From the NCBI RefSeq assembly GCF_008329605.1, contig NZ_NPKO01000001.1:124001-188000 (forward strand): DNA of 64,000 bases, in the 5' to 3' direction. Each line of letters opens with the position of its first letter. The first letter of the stretch is position 1. Both the position numbers and the translations under genes were made by a program. The DNA is from Mycolicibacterium sp. P9-64. Lineage in GTDB: Bacteria > Actinomycetota > Actinomycetes > Mycobacteriales > Mycobacteriaceae. This document shows, piece after piece, positions 32,549-39,207 of this stretch. The notes below the pieces were generated by a model, which worked only from the letters and a program-made list of their open reading frames with translations, searched no databases and was not told where the DNA came from.

Positions 32549-32566
32549 GAGCCTTAGCAAAGGCTC
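32549..32566 (-). terminator. Hairpin at the 3' end of the queuosine-precursor transporter gene
   Basis: GAGCCTT-AGCA-AAGGCTC makes a 7-bp stem with a 4-nt loop and overlaps the transporter stop codon. There is no clear U-run, so it is a weak terminator candidate. Confidence 0.4.
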
Positions 32567-33245
32567 ATACGGCGAGCTGGTAGGTCGGTTCGTTGCGCTT
32601 GATGTAGGCGATGACGCGGTAGGTGATGGGCAGCATGACCACCTCGACGGCCGTCTTGTAGAGCCAGCCCTGCGCGGTGTAGATGACGAAGATCTTGAAG
32701 CTGTCGATGCCGATCGCGTTGGCGGCGATGGCGCAGAACACCAACGTGTCGCCGAGTTGGCCGGCGAACGTCGATCCGACGAGCCGCGCCCACAGGTGCT
32801 TCTCCTTGGTGCGCTCCTTGATCGCGACGACGACCCAGGCGTTGATCGTTTGGCCGACGATGAACCCGGCCAGCCCGGCGATGATGAGCTGGGTGTAGGC
32901 GTGCACGACGTTCTCGAGCGCCGCCTGATTGGGGTAGAAGTCCGCGGCGGGAAGGTAGATCGTCACCCAGAACGCAGCCGCCGCCAGGACGTTCATCGAG
33001 AACCCCAGCAGAATCGCGCGGCGGGCGGCCTTGAACCCGTACACCTCGGACAGCACGTCGCCGATCACGTAGGTCAACGGGAAGACGATGAAGCCGCCGT
33101 CGGTGATGATCGGGCCGAACGCGACGCCCTTGGTGGCCGTCACGTTCGAGATGATCACCAACGCCGTGAAGACCGCGACGAGGATCGGATAGTAGGCGGA
33201 TCCGACCTTGGCGAAGGCGGGCCGGTCGTCGACGAGATCTGTCAC
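32565..33245 (-). CDS. Queuosine-precursor transporter (YhhQ family)
   Basis: A 226-residue membrane protein with six or so segments. Typical YhhQ stretches are VIISNVTATKGVAFGP, FPLTYVIGDVLSEVYGF and STFAGQLGDTLVFCAIA. The family imports queuine or pre-Q bases for tRNA wobble modification. The GTG at 33245 gives the start MTDLVDDRPAFAKV. It begins 12 bp after the fecB-like gene stop and ends with a hairpin. Confidence 0.88.
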   Translation of the reverse strand: MTDLVDDRPAFAKVGSAYYPILVAVFTALVIISNVTATKGVAFGPIITDGGFIVFPLTYVIGDVLSEVYGFKAARRAILLGFSMNVLAAAAFWVTIYLPAADFYPNQAALENVVHAYTQLIIAGLAGFIVGQTINAWVVVAIKERTKEKHLWARLVGSTFAGQLGDTLVFCAIAANAIGIDSFKIFVIYTAQGWLYKTAVEVVMLPITYRVIAYIKRNEPTYQLAV

Positions 33246-33257
33246 CCGGTCATCTTC

Positions 33258-34238
33258 TCAGGTGAGCACCTTGGCGATCTGCTGTGGGAGTTGGTCGGCC
33301 ACCATGCCGTAGGACAGCACGCTGGCGAAGGCGATCGCCCCCGCCAAATCCTTGCCGGTGAGGACGTTGCGGTTGGTCTTCGTCGCCTTCAACTGGGCGA
33401 ACGTCGGATCGGCCAGTAATGCCGCCTGTTCAGCGTCGCTCTCGGTGGTCCAGATCAGTACGTCGGCTTCGTCGAGCACCGATGCGGCCCGGTCGCGCGG
33501 GACCAGTGCCTCGCTGCCCTTGACGAAGTTGGCGATGCCGTCGGGAATGACGAAGCCCATCTGGGTCAGGAAGTCGGTACGCCAACCCGCTGGGGTGATC
33601 TGGGCGGCGTCGTCGACGAACGCGCCGCGCACGAGGAATACCTTCTTGCTGCTGAACGAGGGGTTGTCCTTGCCCGCCTTGACGAACCGATCGTCGACAC
33701 CCGAGATGAGCGCGCTCATCTCGGCGTCCTTGAACACCGCCTGACCGATGGTGGTGGCCTGGCCCTTCCACGGTTCGAAGAACGCGTCCTCACCGGACTG
33801 CGCGATGGTCGGAGCGATCGCCGTCAGCTTGGCGTAGGTGTCGGCGTCCAGGCCCGCATTGGTTGCGACGATGAGATCGGGTTTGAGGGCTGCGATCTGG
33901 TCGATCTGGATGCCGTTGGACAGGTCGAGCACGACGGGCTGAGCGGAGCCCAGTTTGGGCTGCGCCCACGGCCACACCCCGAACGGCTGGTCGCCGAACC
34001 AGTTCGTCACGGCAACCGGCACCACGCCGACCGCAAGCAGGTCGTCACCGTCGGTGTAACCGGCGCTCACCACCCGCTTGGGCGGGCCGGGGATCTTGGT
34101 CTCGCCGAAGGCGTGCTTGATGGTGACCGAGCCGTCCTTGGCTACCACACCGGGCTTCTCCGAATTGCAGGCCGCGGCCGTCACCGCAAGGCCCGCGGTC
34201 ATCGCCAGGAAACTCCGCCTGGACCACGTTGAGCGCAC
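33258..34238 (-). CDS. FecB-like iron-siderophore ABC transporter substrate-binding lipoprotein (Rv0265c orthologue)
   Basis: A 326-residue periplasmic binding protein of the FecB/FhuD type. The N-terminus has a twin-arginine-like signal (RSTWSRRSFLAMTAG) and a lipobox (TAAAC), so it should be lipid-anchored outside the membrane. Class III binding-protein blocks are PPKRVVSAGYTDGDDLLAVG, ALKPDLIVATNAGL and LTAIAPTIAQS. It probably binds ferric siderophore. The ABC permease and ATPase genes are not in the window. The kinase at 56505 carries an extracellular domain of the same family. Confidence 0.87.
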   Translation of the reverse strand: MRSTWSRRSFLAMTAGLAVTAAACNSEKPGVVAKDGSVTIKHAFGETKIPGPPKRVVSAGYTDGDDLLAVGVVPVAVTNWFGDQPFGVWPWAQPKLGSAQPVVLDLSNGIQIDQIAALKPDLIVATNAGLDADTYAKLTAIAPTIAQSGEDAFFEPWKGQATTIGQAVFKDAEMSALISGVDDRFVKAGKDNPSFSSKKVFLVRGAFVDDAAQITPAGWRTDFLTQMGFVIPDGIANFVKGSEALVPRDRAASVLDEADVLIWTTESDAEQAALLADPTFAQLKATKTNRNVLTGKDLAGAIAFASVLSYGMVADQLPQQIAKVLT

Positions 34239-34255
34239 GCGGCCGAGCGTAACCG

Positions 34256-34339
34256 CTAACCCAGAGTGAAGCTGCCGAACAACACCGCCGCCAGGCCCAG
34301 AGCCACGACGACGATGACGGCAAGCCAGTCCTCGTTCAT
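34256..34339 (-). CDS. Possible 27-residue membrane peptide
   Basis: ATG at 34339 opens a 27-residue frame, MNEDWLAVIVVVALGLAAV followed by LFGSFTLG, that is almost entirely one hydrophobic segment. It ends 17 bp before the fecB-like start. The N-terminus resembles that of larger mycobacterial membrane exporters, so it may be a conserved small protein or a remnant. There is no good ribosome-binding site. Confidence 0.4.
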   Translation of the reverse strand: MNEDWLAVIVVVALGLAAVLFGSFTLG

Positions 34340-34420
34340 GGGCCGCGCGCTACCGAGGTGCGACGCAGATCACCCCGGTTGCGATGAGCGCGAACGCAAT
34401 CCCGTGCGGTGGCTGTGTGC

Positions 34421-35146
34421 CTAGTCGTCTTCGGAGAACGCCTCGACCAGCGCGTCGTAGTCCTTGATGCGGCTCCGGATCTCGTCACGTGCGCGGCTCA
34501 CGGACTCGCCGATGCGGCCGCGGGCGGCCTCGGCAACGGCGCCGACCTCGCGGCGTTCCCGTCCGAAGACCTCCCGCACGTCGCCGCCCTTGGTGGCCGA
34601 GGTGGCGAGAGTGAACGCGGCGTTGAGTGCAGATGCGGTGACCGTGCCCTGTGCGCGCACGGCGGTCTCGGCGACGTCGGCGGCCCCGACGACGACGGCA
34701 TTGGGCAGGATCGCCTGGGTGCCGACGTACTCGCCGACCGCGCTGCGTACCCGGCTGCCAGCGCCCGTGACGACCTCGCGGACGGAGGTACCGGTGCGGG
34801 CGAACGCGGTGGGCAGCGTTGCGCCACTGCGGATCTCGCCAACCACGATTGCCGGAGCATGGGCGATGGCCACCGACACGTCGGTGGCCGCGTCGACGAG
34901 CTCGCTGCTCAGCCCCTGGCCCGCGACGAGCTGACGCTCCAGGACGTGGCGGATGACGATGCTGCGGGTCGACTCGGGTTCGACGTCATCGTCCTCGGTG
35001 CGAACTACCTCGACGACGGTGACCTCGGTGGGCTCGGAACGGATCTCCTCCGAGGCCACCGCTTCTTGATCGATGGCCGCTTCTTGATCGATGGCCGCTT
35101 CTTGATCGATGGCCGCTTCTTGATCGATGGTGGTGTCTTCGGGCAT
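34421..35146 (-). CDS. Hypothetical protein with N-terminal AIDQEA repeats
   Basis: A 241-residue protein. Residues about 6-30 are a near-perfect hexapeptide repeat (IDQEAA), encoded by 18-bp tandem repeats. The rest is alpha-helical and Ala-rich with the acidic segment TEDDDVEPES, and ends in charged sequence (SRARDEIRSRIKDYDALV). No signal peptide or membrane segment is clear. No family is recognised. It and the next - strand gene (ferritin-like) may form a stress-protein pair. Confidence 0.65.
   Translation of the reverse strand: MPEDTTIDQEAAIDQEAAIDQEAAIDQEAVASEEIRSEPTEVTVVEVVRTEDDDVEPESTRSIVIRHVLERQLVAGQGLSSELVDAATDVSVAIAHAPAIVVGEIRSGATLPTAFARTGTSVREVVTGAGSRVRSAVGEYVGTQAILPNAVVVGAADVAETAVRAQGTVTASALNAAFTLATSATKGGDVREVFGRERREVGAVAEAARGRIGESVSRARDEIRSRIKDYDALVEAFSEDD
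35061..35130. repeat. 18-bp tandem repeat inside a coding region, about 3.9 copies
   Basis: The unit GCTTCTTGATCGATGGCC is repeated at 35061, 35079 and 35097 exactly, with a partial fourth copy at 35115. Because 18 is a multiple of three, copy-number changes would keep the reading frame and only alter the number of hexapeptides. Confidence 0.92.
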
Positions 35147-35259
35147 CAGGGGGGCCTCCGTTGCAGTTTCAGAACTTGAGATCAGTCCACACCGCCAGTC
35201 CGACTCGTAGTCGGCCGGAAGGACAAGGGCGGGTGAACCGCTCGTTTACCGATGCCAAC

Positions 35260-35295
35260 GGCCCCCGGTCATGGGGGAACCGATGACCGGGGGCC
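35260..35295. terminator. Strong 13-bp stem-loop downstream of the ferritin-like gene
   Basis: GGCCCCCGGTCAT (35260-35272) pairs perfectly with ATGACCGGGGGCC (35283-35295) across a 10-nt loop. It lies 20 bp past the stop of the - strand ferritin-like gene and should end that transcript. It lacks a clear U-run, as many mycobacterial terminators do. Confidence 0.65.
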
Positions 35296-35314
35296 GGGAG
35301 TGGGGCGGGGGAAC

Positions 35315-36268
35315 TCAGACGCCGACGATCTCCTGCGCGATGGCAGCGATGCGGGCCTGTGCGGCCGAGACGACGCCGTGGCGGTTCTTGTGCGCCTCTT
35401 CGTAGGCGATGATCACCCGAATGTCGACGGGCACGTCGAGGTTCTTCACCGCAGCGACCGCTTGATTTACGTTGAGGTCGTCGTACTCGGCGATCGGCAG
35501 CTCGTCGGCACCGAGGGTGCCGGTTGCGGCGCGCACTGAGTGAATTGCGTTGGCGGCGTCGTCGGCACCCTCTTGCCGGGAGGTGGCCTCGGCGGCGTCC
35601 AATGCGGCGTCGCGCGAAGCCGTCATGGTCTTGACTGCCACGTCACCGGCGTGGGCGCCGCGACTGAGCAGCTCGCTCAGTGCTGGGGGAGCCGAGCGGA
35701 CGGTCTCGAAGGCCCGGTCGAGTCCGCGGGCGGACCACGTCATCGGGATGTTGACCATCTTGACCGCGGTACCCGCTGCCGTTTGCAGAGGAGTGCGACG
35801 CAGTGCCGCCGGGCCGCCGAGGGCGTCCTCGGCCAGCACGATGGTCAGCCAGTCGACCGTGGCGGAGTGCGCGGTGATGAGACGGGTGGCAAGCTTCTCG
35901 ACGTCGGCGTGGCCTGTCGAGACGGCCAACGCCTTGAGGTAGCGGGCACGGTCGAGCAACTGATGTTCGAGCGCCAAATCGCCAAGAAGTGCCTCGTCGA
36001 AGGGCTGGGCCTGCTCGGCGAGCGACTTGATCGCCGCGGCGACTCGACCGATGAAGGGCCCGATCACGTCTGGGAAGCCGCCGAGCTCGCGGATCGCCGA
36101 TTCGATGGACTCCGCACGATCGCGAGCGTTCGCGGCGTTCTCGGTCAGTTCCTTGCGGACGGCATCCGTCCTGGCCTGCGCGACACGGGTCTGCGCGACC
36201 TGGATCTCGGTGTTGGTCAGTTCGAGTACGGCACGCAGCTGCGCAATCAGTGTGGTGGTATCAGTCAT
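35315..36268 (-). CDS. Ferritin-like / four-helix-bundle family protein, stress-associated
   Basis: A 317-residue, mostly helical protein. The N-terminal 170 residues (TEIQVAQTRVAQARTDAVRK, ALEHQLLDRARYLKALAV) look like a ferritin-like four-helix bundle as in several mycobacterial stress proteins, but I see no complete di-iron ExxH set. The C-terminal 60 residues (NVNQAVAAVKNLDVPVDIRV) resemble a short DNA- or protein-binding helical module. A SigF-type promoter lies upstream and a strong hairpin downstream, so it is probably a single-gene unit. Function unknown. Confidence 0.65.
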   Translation of the reverse strand: MTDTTTLIAQLRAVLELTNTEIQVAQTRVAQARTDAVRKELTENAANARDRAESIESAIRELGGFPDVIGPFIGRVAAAIKSLAEQAQPFDEALLGDLALEHQLLDRARYLKALAVSTGHADVEKLATRLITAHSATVDWLTIVLAEDALGGPAALRRTPLQTAAGTAVKMVNIPMTWSARGLDRAFETVRSAPPALSELLSRGAHAGDVAVKTMTASRDAALDAAEATSRQEGADDAANAIHSVRAATGTLGADELPIAEYDDLNVNQAVAAVKNLDVPVDIRVIIAYEEAHKNRHGVVSAAQARIAAIAQEIVGV

Positions 36269-36329
36269 GGTGTTCTGCCCCTTAGGCGTTGACGGATTGT
36301 GTCGGCGCGGGCTGCACCACTGACTTGGT

Positions 36330-36355
36330 TACCCGCGGTACCGGCGCGACTAACC
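36330..36355 (-). promoter_or_regulatory. SigF-type promoter for the ferritin-like gene
   Basis: Read on the - strand: GGTTA (36355-36351), a 16-nt spacer, then GGGTA (36334-36330), about 60 nt before the ATG at 36268. This matches the mycobacterial SigF consensus (GGWWT-N15-17-GGGTA) except for one base and implies induction in stationary phase or stress. Confidence 0.62.
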
Positions 36356-36396
36356 CGGAGGCTGGTGTGGCCTAGGTCACTGATGCGCCACCGCGC

Positions 36397-37854
36397 TCAA
36401 CGTTGAACGAATCCCTTGTTGCGCATGAGGAAGTCGGCGAGGTAGCCGTCGTGCGGAATATGCGGCGCCGCAACGTGTGTGGGGATGGGGCCGCGGTAGA
36501 CGTTGGTGACGGTCGGCTCGTCGAGCAGCCCGTCGATCAGGCCGTCGTCGCCGGTTATGGCGGTGACGACCAGGGAGTTCCGCAGCGCGGCCACCCCGTC
36601 GTCGCGCTGCCAGCCAGACACCCATGCGCAGGGGAACGGGAGCTCGACGTTGAGCGTGCGCACGTCGGGTCGTCGCAGCAGGTGCACGGCGGGGCGCAGC
36701 GCCGCGTAGCCGTCGCCGAGATCGGCGACCACTTGGTCTGCGCCAAGCAGTGCCTCCGTTCCGAGCGCAGCGCGGCCGAGGTACTCGGCGAGCGCGTGTG
36801 CGTTGATGACGGGGGTGGTTGGGAGAGTGGCGTTTTCGTCGGTGTTCGGTAATGGTTCGAGTTTGGCTAGACGCTCGGCGATGGCGTGAGCGAGCGGGGC
36901 TGGGTCGCCCTCGTAGAGCACGGCGGTGGCATTCACGCATGCCATACCAGCCAGCCCGGCGATCGAGTCGACGATCACCTCGACGTGCTCGCGCCAATCC
37001 TGTTCTGCGGTGATCACGATCTTGGTCTGGCCCGGCCCGTTCACCAGCACGGTCGGGTCGTCGGCGTGACGGCTCGCCACGTCCTGACCCCCGTACACCA
37101 GCGCGAGGTCGGCAGCGCGGACGAGTTCGTCGGAGGTGGCGTAGTCGGTCGGCAGGTATAGCGCGTCCGTGTCGCGAAAACCGGAGTGGCGCAAGGCCGT
37201 GACGAGTCGATGGGCAGTGAACGGATCCCGGCGCGACGGCCGCACCGCCACCCGGTAGCCCAATGCGAGCGCCTGTGGCCACAGCCCGTGCACACCGGGA
37301 GCGTTGCCTGGTGCGTGCACGGCGAGCACGTCGCCGCGGCGTGCCCACACCGCGCCGCCGGGTTGGTCGCGCCAGTCGAACGTCGCGCCGGCAGGGCGGG
37401 CGGGCCGGACGGCGTCGAACGTGGTGGCCAGCGAGTCGGCGACGACGTGGGCGCCCGCGCGGGCCACGGTCAGCGGCAGGCCCGAAACCCTGCAGGTGAG
37501 CGCGACGTAGTCGTCGAAGCCAAGGCCGGCGATCGTTGACGTCACGAAGATGTCCGCGGCGCGGGCCAACGCGGTCTCGCGATCGGCGATCGGCAGGGGC
37601 TGGGCCGCGCGTTGTGCGTTGATCGATCTGGTGACGAACAGTCGGGGCACCAGGCTCATCTCGGCGACGGGTATCCCGCCGGTGTCGGTGATGAGTTCAC
37701 GCTTGCGCGTTGGGTATTCGCCGTTCGGGCCGAGGGCGTCGAGCGTGACGAGATCGTCTCCCCGTCGCTCCGCTCGCCCCAGATCGTCTCCCCGTCGCTC
37801 CGCTCGCCCCAGATCACCTCCCCGTCGCTCCGCTCGCCCCAGATCACCCATCAT
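36397..37854 (-). CDS. Aldehyde dehydrogenase / acyl reductase family protein (EhpG/LuxC-like)
   Basis: A 485-residue protein of the aldehyde dehydrogenase superfamily. A nucleophile-type Cys lies in GLAGMACVNATAVL, and blocks such as AVHAPGNAPGVHGLWPQALA, VRPSRRDPFTAHRL and LVYGGQDVA match acyl reductases that convert an activated acid to an aldehyde. The gene starts 2 bp after the adenylating-enzyme gene, so the two act as a unit, similar to the EhpF/EhpG pair that reduces a phenazine carboxylate. The first 33 residues are a 10-residue repeat (GDLGRAERRG) encoded by a 30-bp tandem repeat; no alternative start exists nearby, so the repeat seems to be translated. Confidence 0.68.
   Translation of the reverse strand: MMGDLGRAERRGGDLGRAERRGDDLGRAERRGDDLVTLDALGPNGEYPTRKRELITDTGGIPVAEMSLVPRLFVTRSINAQRAAQPLPIADRETALARAADIFVTSTIAGLGFDDYVALTCRVSGLPLTVARAGAHVVADSLATTFDAVRPARPAGATFDWRDQPGGAVWARRGDVLAVHAPGNAPGVHGLWPQALALGYRVAVRPSRRDPFTAHRLVTALRHSGFRDTDALYLPTDYATSDELVRAADLALVYGGQDVASRHADDPTVLVNGPGQTKIVITAEQDWREHVEVIVDSIAGLAGMACVNATAVLYEGDPAPLAHAIAERLAKLEPLPNTDENATLPTTPVINAHALAEYLGRAALGTEALLGADQVVADLGDGYAALRPAVHLLRRPDVRTLNVELPFPCAWVSGWQRDDGVAALRNSLVVTAITGDDGLIDGLLDEPTVTNVYRGPIPTHVAAPHIPHDGYLADFLMRNKGFVQR
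37751..37840. repeat. 30-bp tandem repeat, three copies, at the start of the acyl reductase gene
   Basis: Three contiguous 30-bp units begin at 37751, 37781 and 37811; the third differs by two bases. Each contains CCCCGTCGCTCCGCTCGCCC. A related single copy occurs at about 31767-31795 at the start of pxpC. The repeat keeps the reading frame and adds ten residues per copy. Confidence 0.92.
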
Positions 37855-37856
37855 GA

Positions 37857-38969
37857 TCAGTACACGCCCTCGATGACGGGTTCACCACCGAACACGGCCA
37901 CGGGGGCGACCTCGCTGACGGAGTCGCCGACGTGGCCCACCGGCCCTTGGGTCCGGATCGCGGTGTCGCGTTCCAGGTTGTTCGGAATGAACATGCCCTT
38001 GCTGACGTGGTTCATCACCACCTGGCCGCGCTCGCCGTAGGGCACCTGGTCGCCGGTTTCGGGATCGATCACCCAGAACACCACGTATGGCGTCCTCGGA
38101 TCGAAGACGAACGTCTCACCGGCGACCCGGGTGGCGGCCTGCGACAGGATCATGGTGCTGCCGAACACCGTCGCGACGGCGGTCTCGGGGAACACGTCAC
38201 GCAGCACGTCGAGGGTGTCCAGGTCGACGTGGGCACCGCTGAGAAGCATGTACCGGATCTTCTCGTTCACCAGGTCGACGAGGGCGTCGTCGCGGGCGAT
38301 GGCCTCCAGCAGCGGGGGCGTGGCGTGCAGATTGGCCACCGACTGCGTCTCGAGGATGAAGCGGGCCTGCTCGACGACGTGGTCGACGTACGCGGCCACC
38401 TCGGCGGTCGCATCGCGGGCGGCGAGCTTCTTCACCCAACGCGGATCGAGGTCGATCGGGTGGAACGTCGACCCGAGGCGTTCGGCGACCTCTCGGTCGA
38501 AGTGGCCGACACCGTGCGGTCCACTCGGCATCATGCACAACAACCCCCGGCCCGGCACGAACCCGCCGGCGGTGAAGTCCTCGACCTGCCAGCGGGTGAC
38601 CTGCTCGACCCAGTCGGGCAGCTGTGCCGTGCGCTTGGGTGCTCCCGTCGTGCCACCGGATTCGTAGATCCGAGGGATGGGAAGGGGTGACCCGTAGCCG
38701 CGGGGGATGAGGTCTTCGACTGGCACGCTTCGTAATTCGTCGACCAGGTTGGGGAACAGGCGGAGGTCGGCGTAGGTGTGGATCTCGGTCAGCGGGTCGA
38801 AGTCGAGGCCCTTGGCGGCCTGCAACCAGAACGTCGACCCGGTGTCGGCGCCGAAGTGCCACGCGATCGCGGTCCGCAGGTAGGCGTCGGCGTCCGCCGG
38901 AGGCGTCTCGCGGGGCACGTCGAGCAGGGCGAAGTCTGCTGGGAATTCGGATTGGGCCACGTCGCCCAT
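37857..38969 (-). CDS. EhpF-like atypical adenylate-forming enzyme
   Basis: A 370-residue ANL-superfamily member, shorter than usual ligases (500 or more), as in EhpF of griseoluteic acid synthesis, which lacks most of the C-terminal lobe. The AMP-binding loop is IYESGGTTGAPKR. Later blocks are VFGSTMILS and GDQVPYGERGQVVMNHV. It should activate a carboxylate as acyl-AMP for reduction by the next gene's product; the acid is unknown. The ATG at 38969 is chosen over a longer open frame to 39014. It is divergent from the BCCT transporter gene with 238 bp between starts. Confidence 0.68.
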   Translation of the reverse strand: MGDVAQSEFPADFALLDVPRETPPADADAYLRTAIAWHFGADTGSTFWLQAAKGLDFDPLTEIHTYADLRLFPNLVDELRSVPVEDLIPRGYGSPLPIPRIYESGGTTGAPKRTAQLPDWVEQVTRWQVEDFTAGGFVPGRGLLCMMPSGPHGVGHFDREVAERLGSTFHPIDLDPRWVKKLAARDATAEVAAYVDHVVEQARFILETQSVANLHATPPLLEAIARDDALVDLVNEKIRYMLLSGAHVDLDTLDVLRDVFPETAVATVFGSTMILSQAATRVAGETFVFDPRTPYVVFWVIDPETGDQVPYGERGQVVMNHVSKGMFIPNNLERDTAIRTQGPVGHVGDSVSEVAPVAVFGGEPVIEGVY

Positions 38970-39084
38970 CCTGTCGCAGCGGACTGGTCGTAAGCGGTTG
39001 GTGCCACGAAACATTCGGTGTCCGGGCGGCGAACAGCGGGTGCCCGACGTTGTCCGGAAATGGTGGCGAGCGTTCGTTCAGGCC

Positions 39085-39164
39085 TTGACTCAGCGGTGTT
39101 GGGCGCCCAACATACAGGTCATGAATTGTTGCGCATAGTGCGCGAGGGTGTGCGATGCGCAACA
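39085..39164 (+). promoter_or_regulatory. Promoter region with two TGTTGsGC inverted repeats upstream of the BCCT gene
   Basis: TTGACT at 39085-39090 resembles a -35 box. Just downstream is a perfect 16-bp palindrome (39097-39112, TGTTGGGC/GCCCAACA), and further on a 10-bp inverted repeat (TGTTGCGCAT 39127-39136 with ATGCGCAACA 39155-39164). Both share the half-site TGTTG(G/C)GC, giving four half-sites between the divergent transporter and reductase genes. This is likely an operator region for one regulator, not encoded nearby. Confidence 0.58.
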
Positions 39165-39207
39165 TCGACACACGCCGAATCGCAGCCCACCTGACGATGG
39201 AGGCCCG

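Noticed and set aside
35061..35130. Possible CRISPR or iteron array
   Set aside because: Units of 18 bp are contiguous and in frame with a gene; no origin features nearby.
37751..37840. Possible CRISPR-like array
   Set aside because: Repeats are directly contiguous with no spacers and lie within a coding frame.
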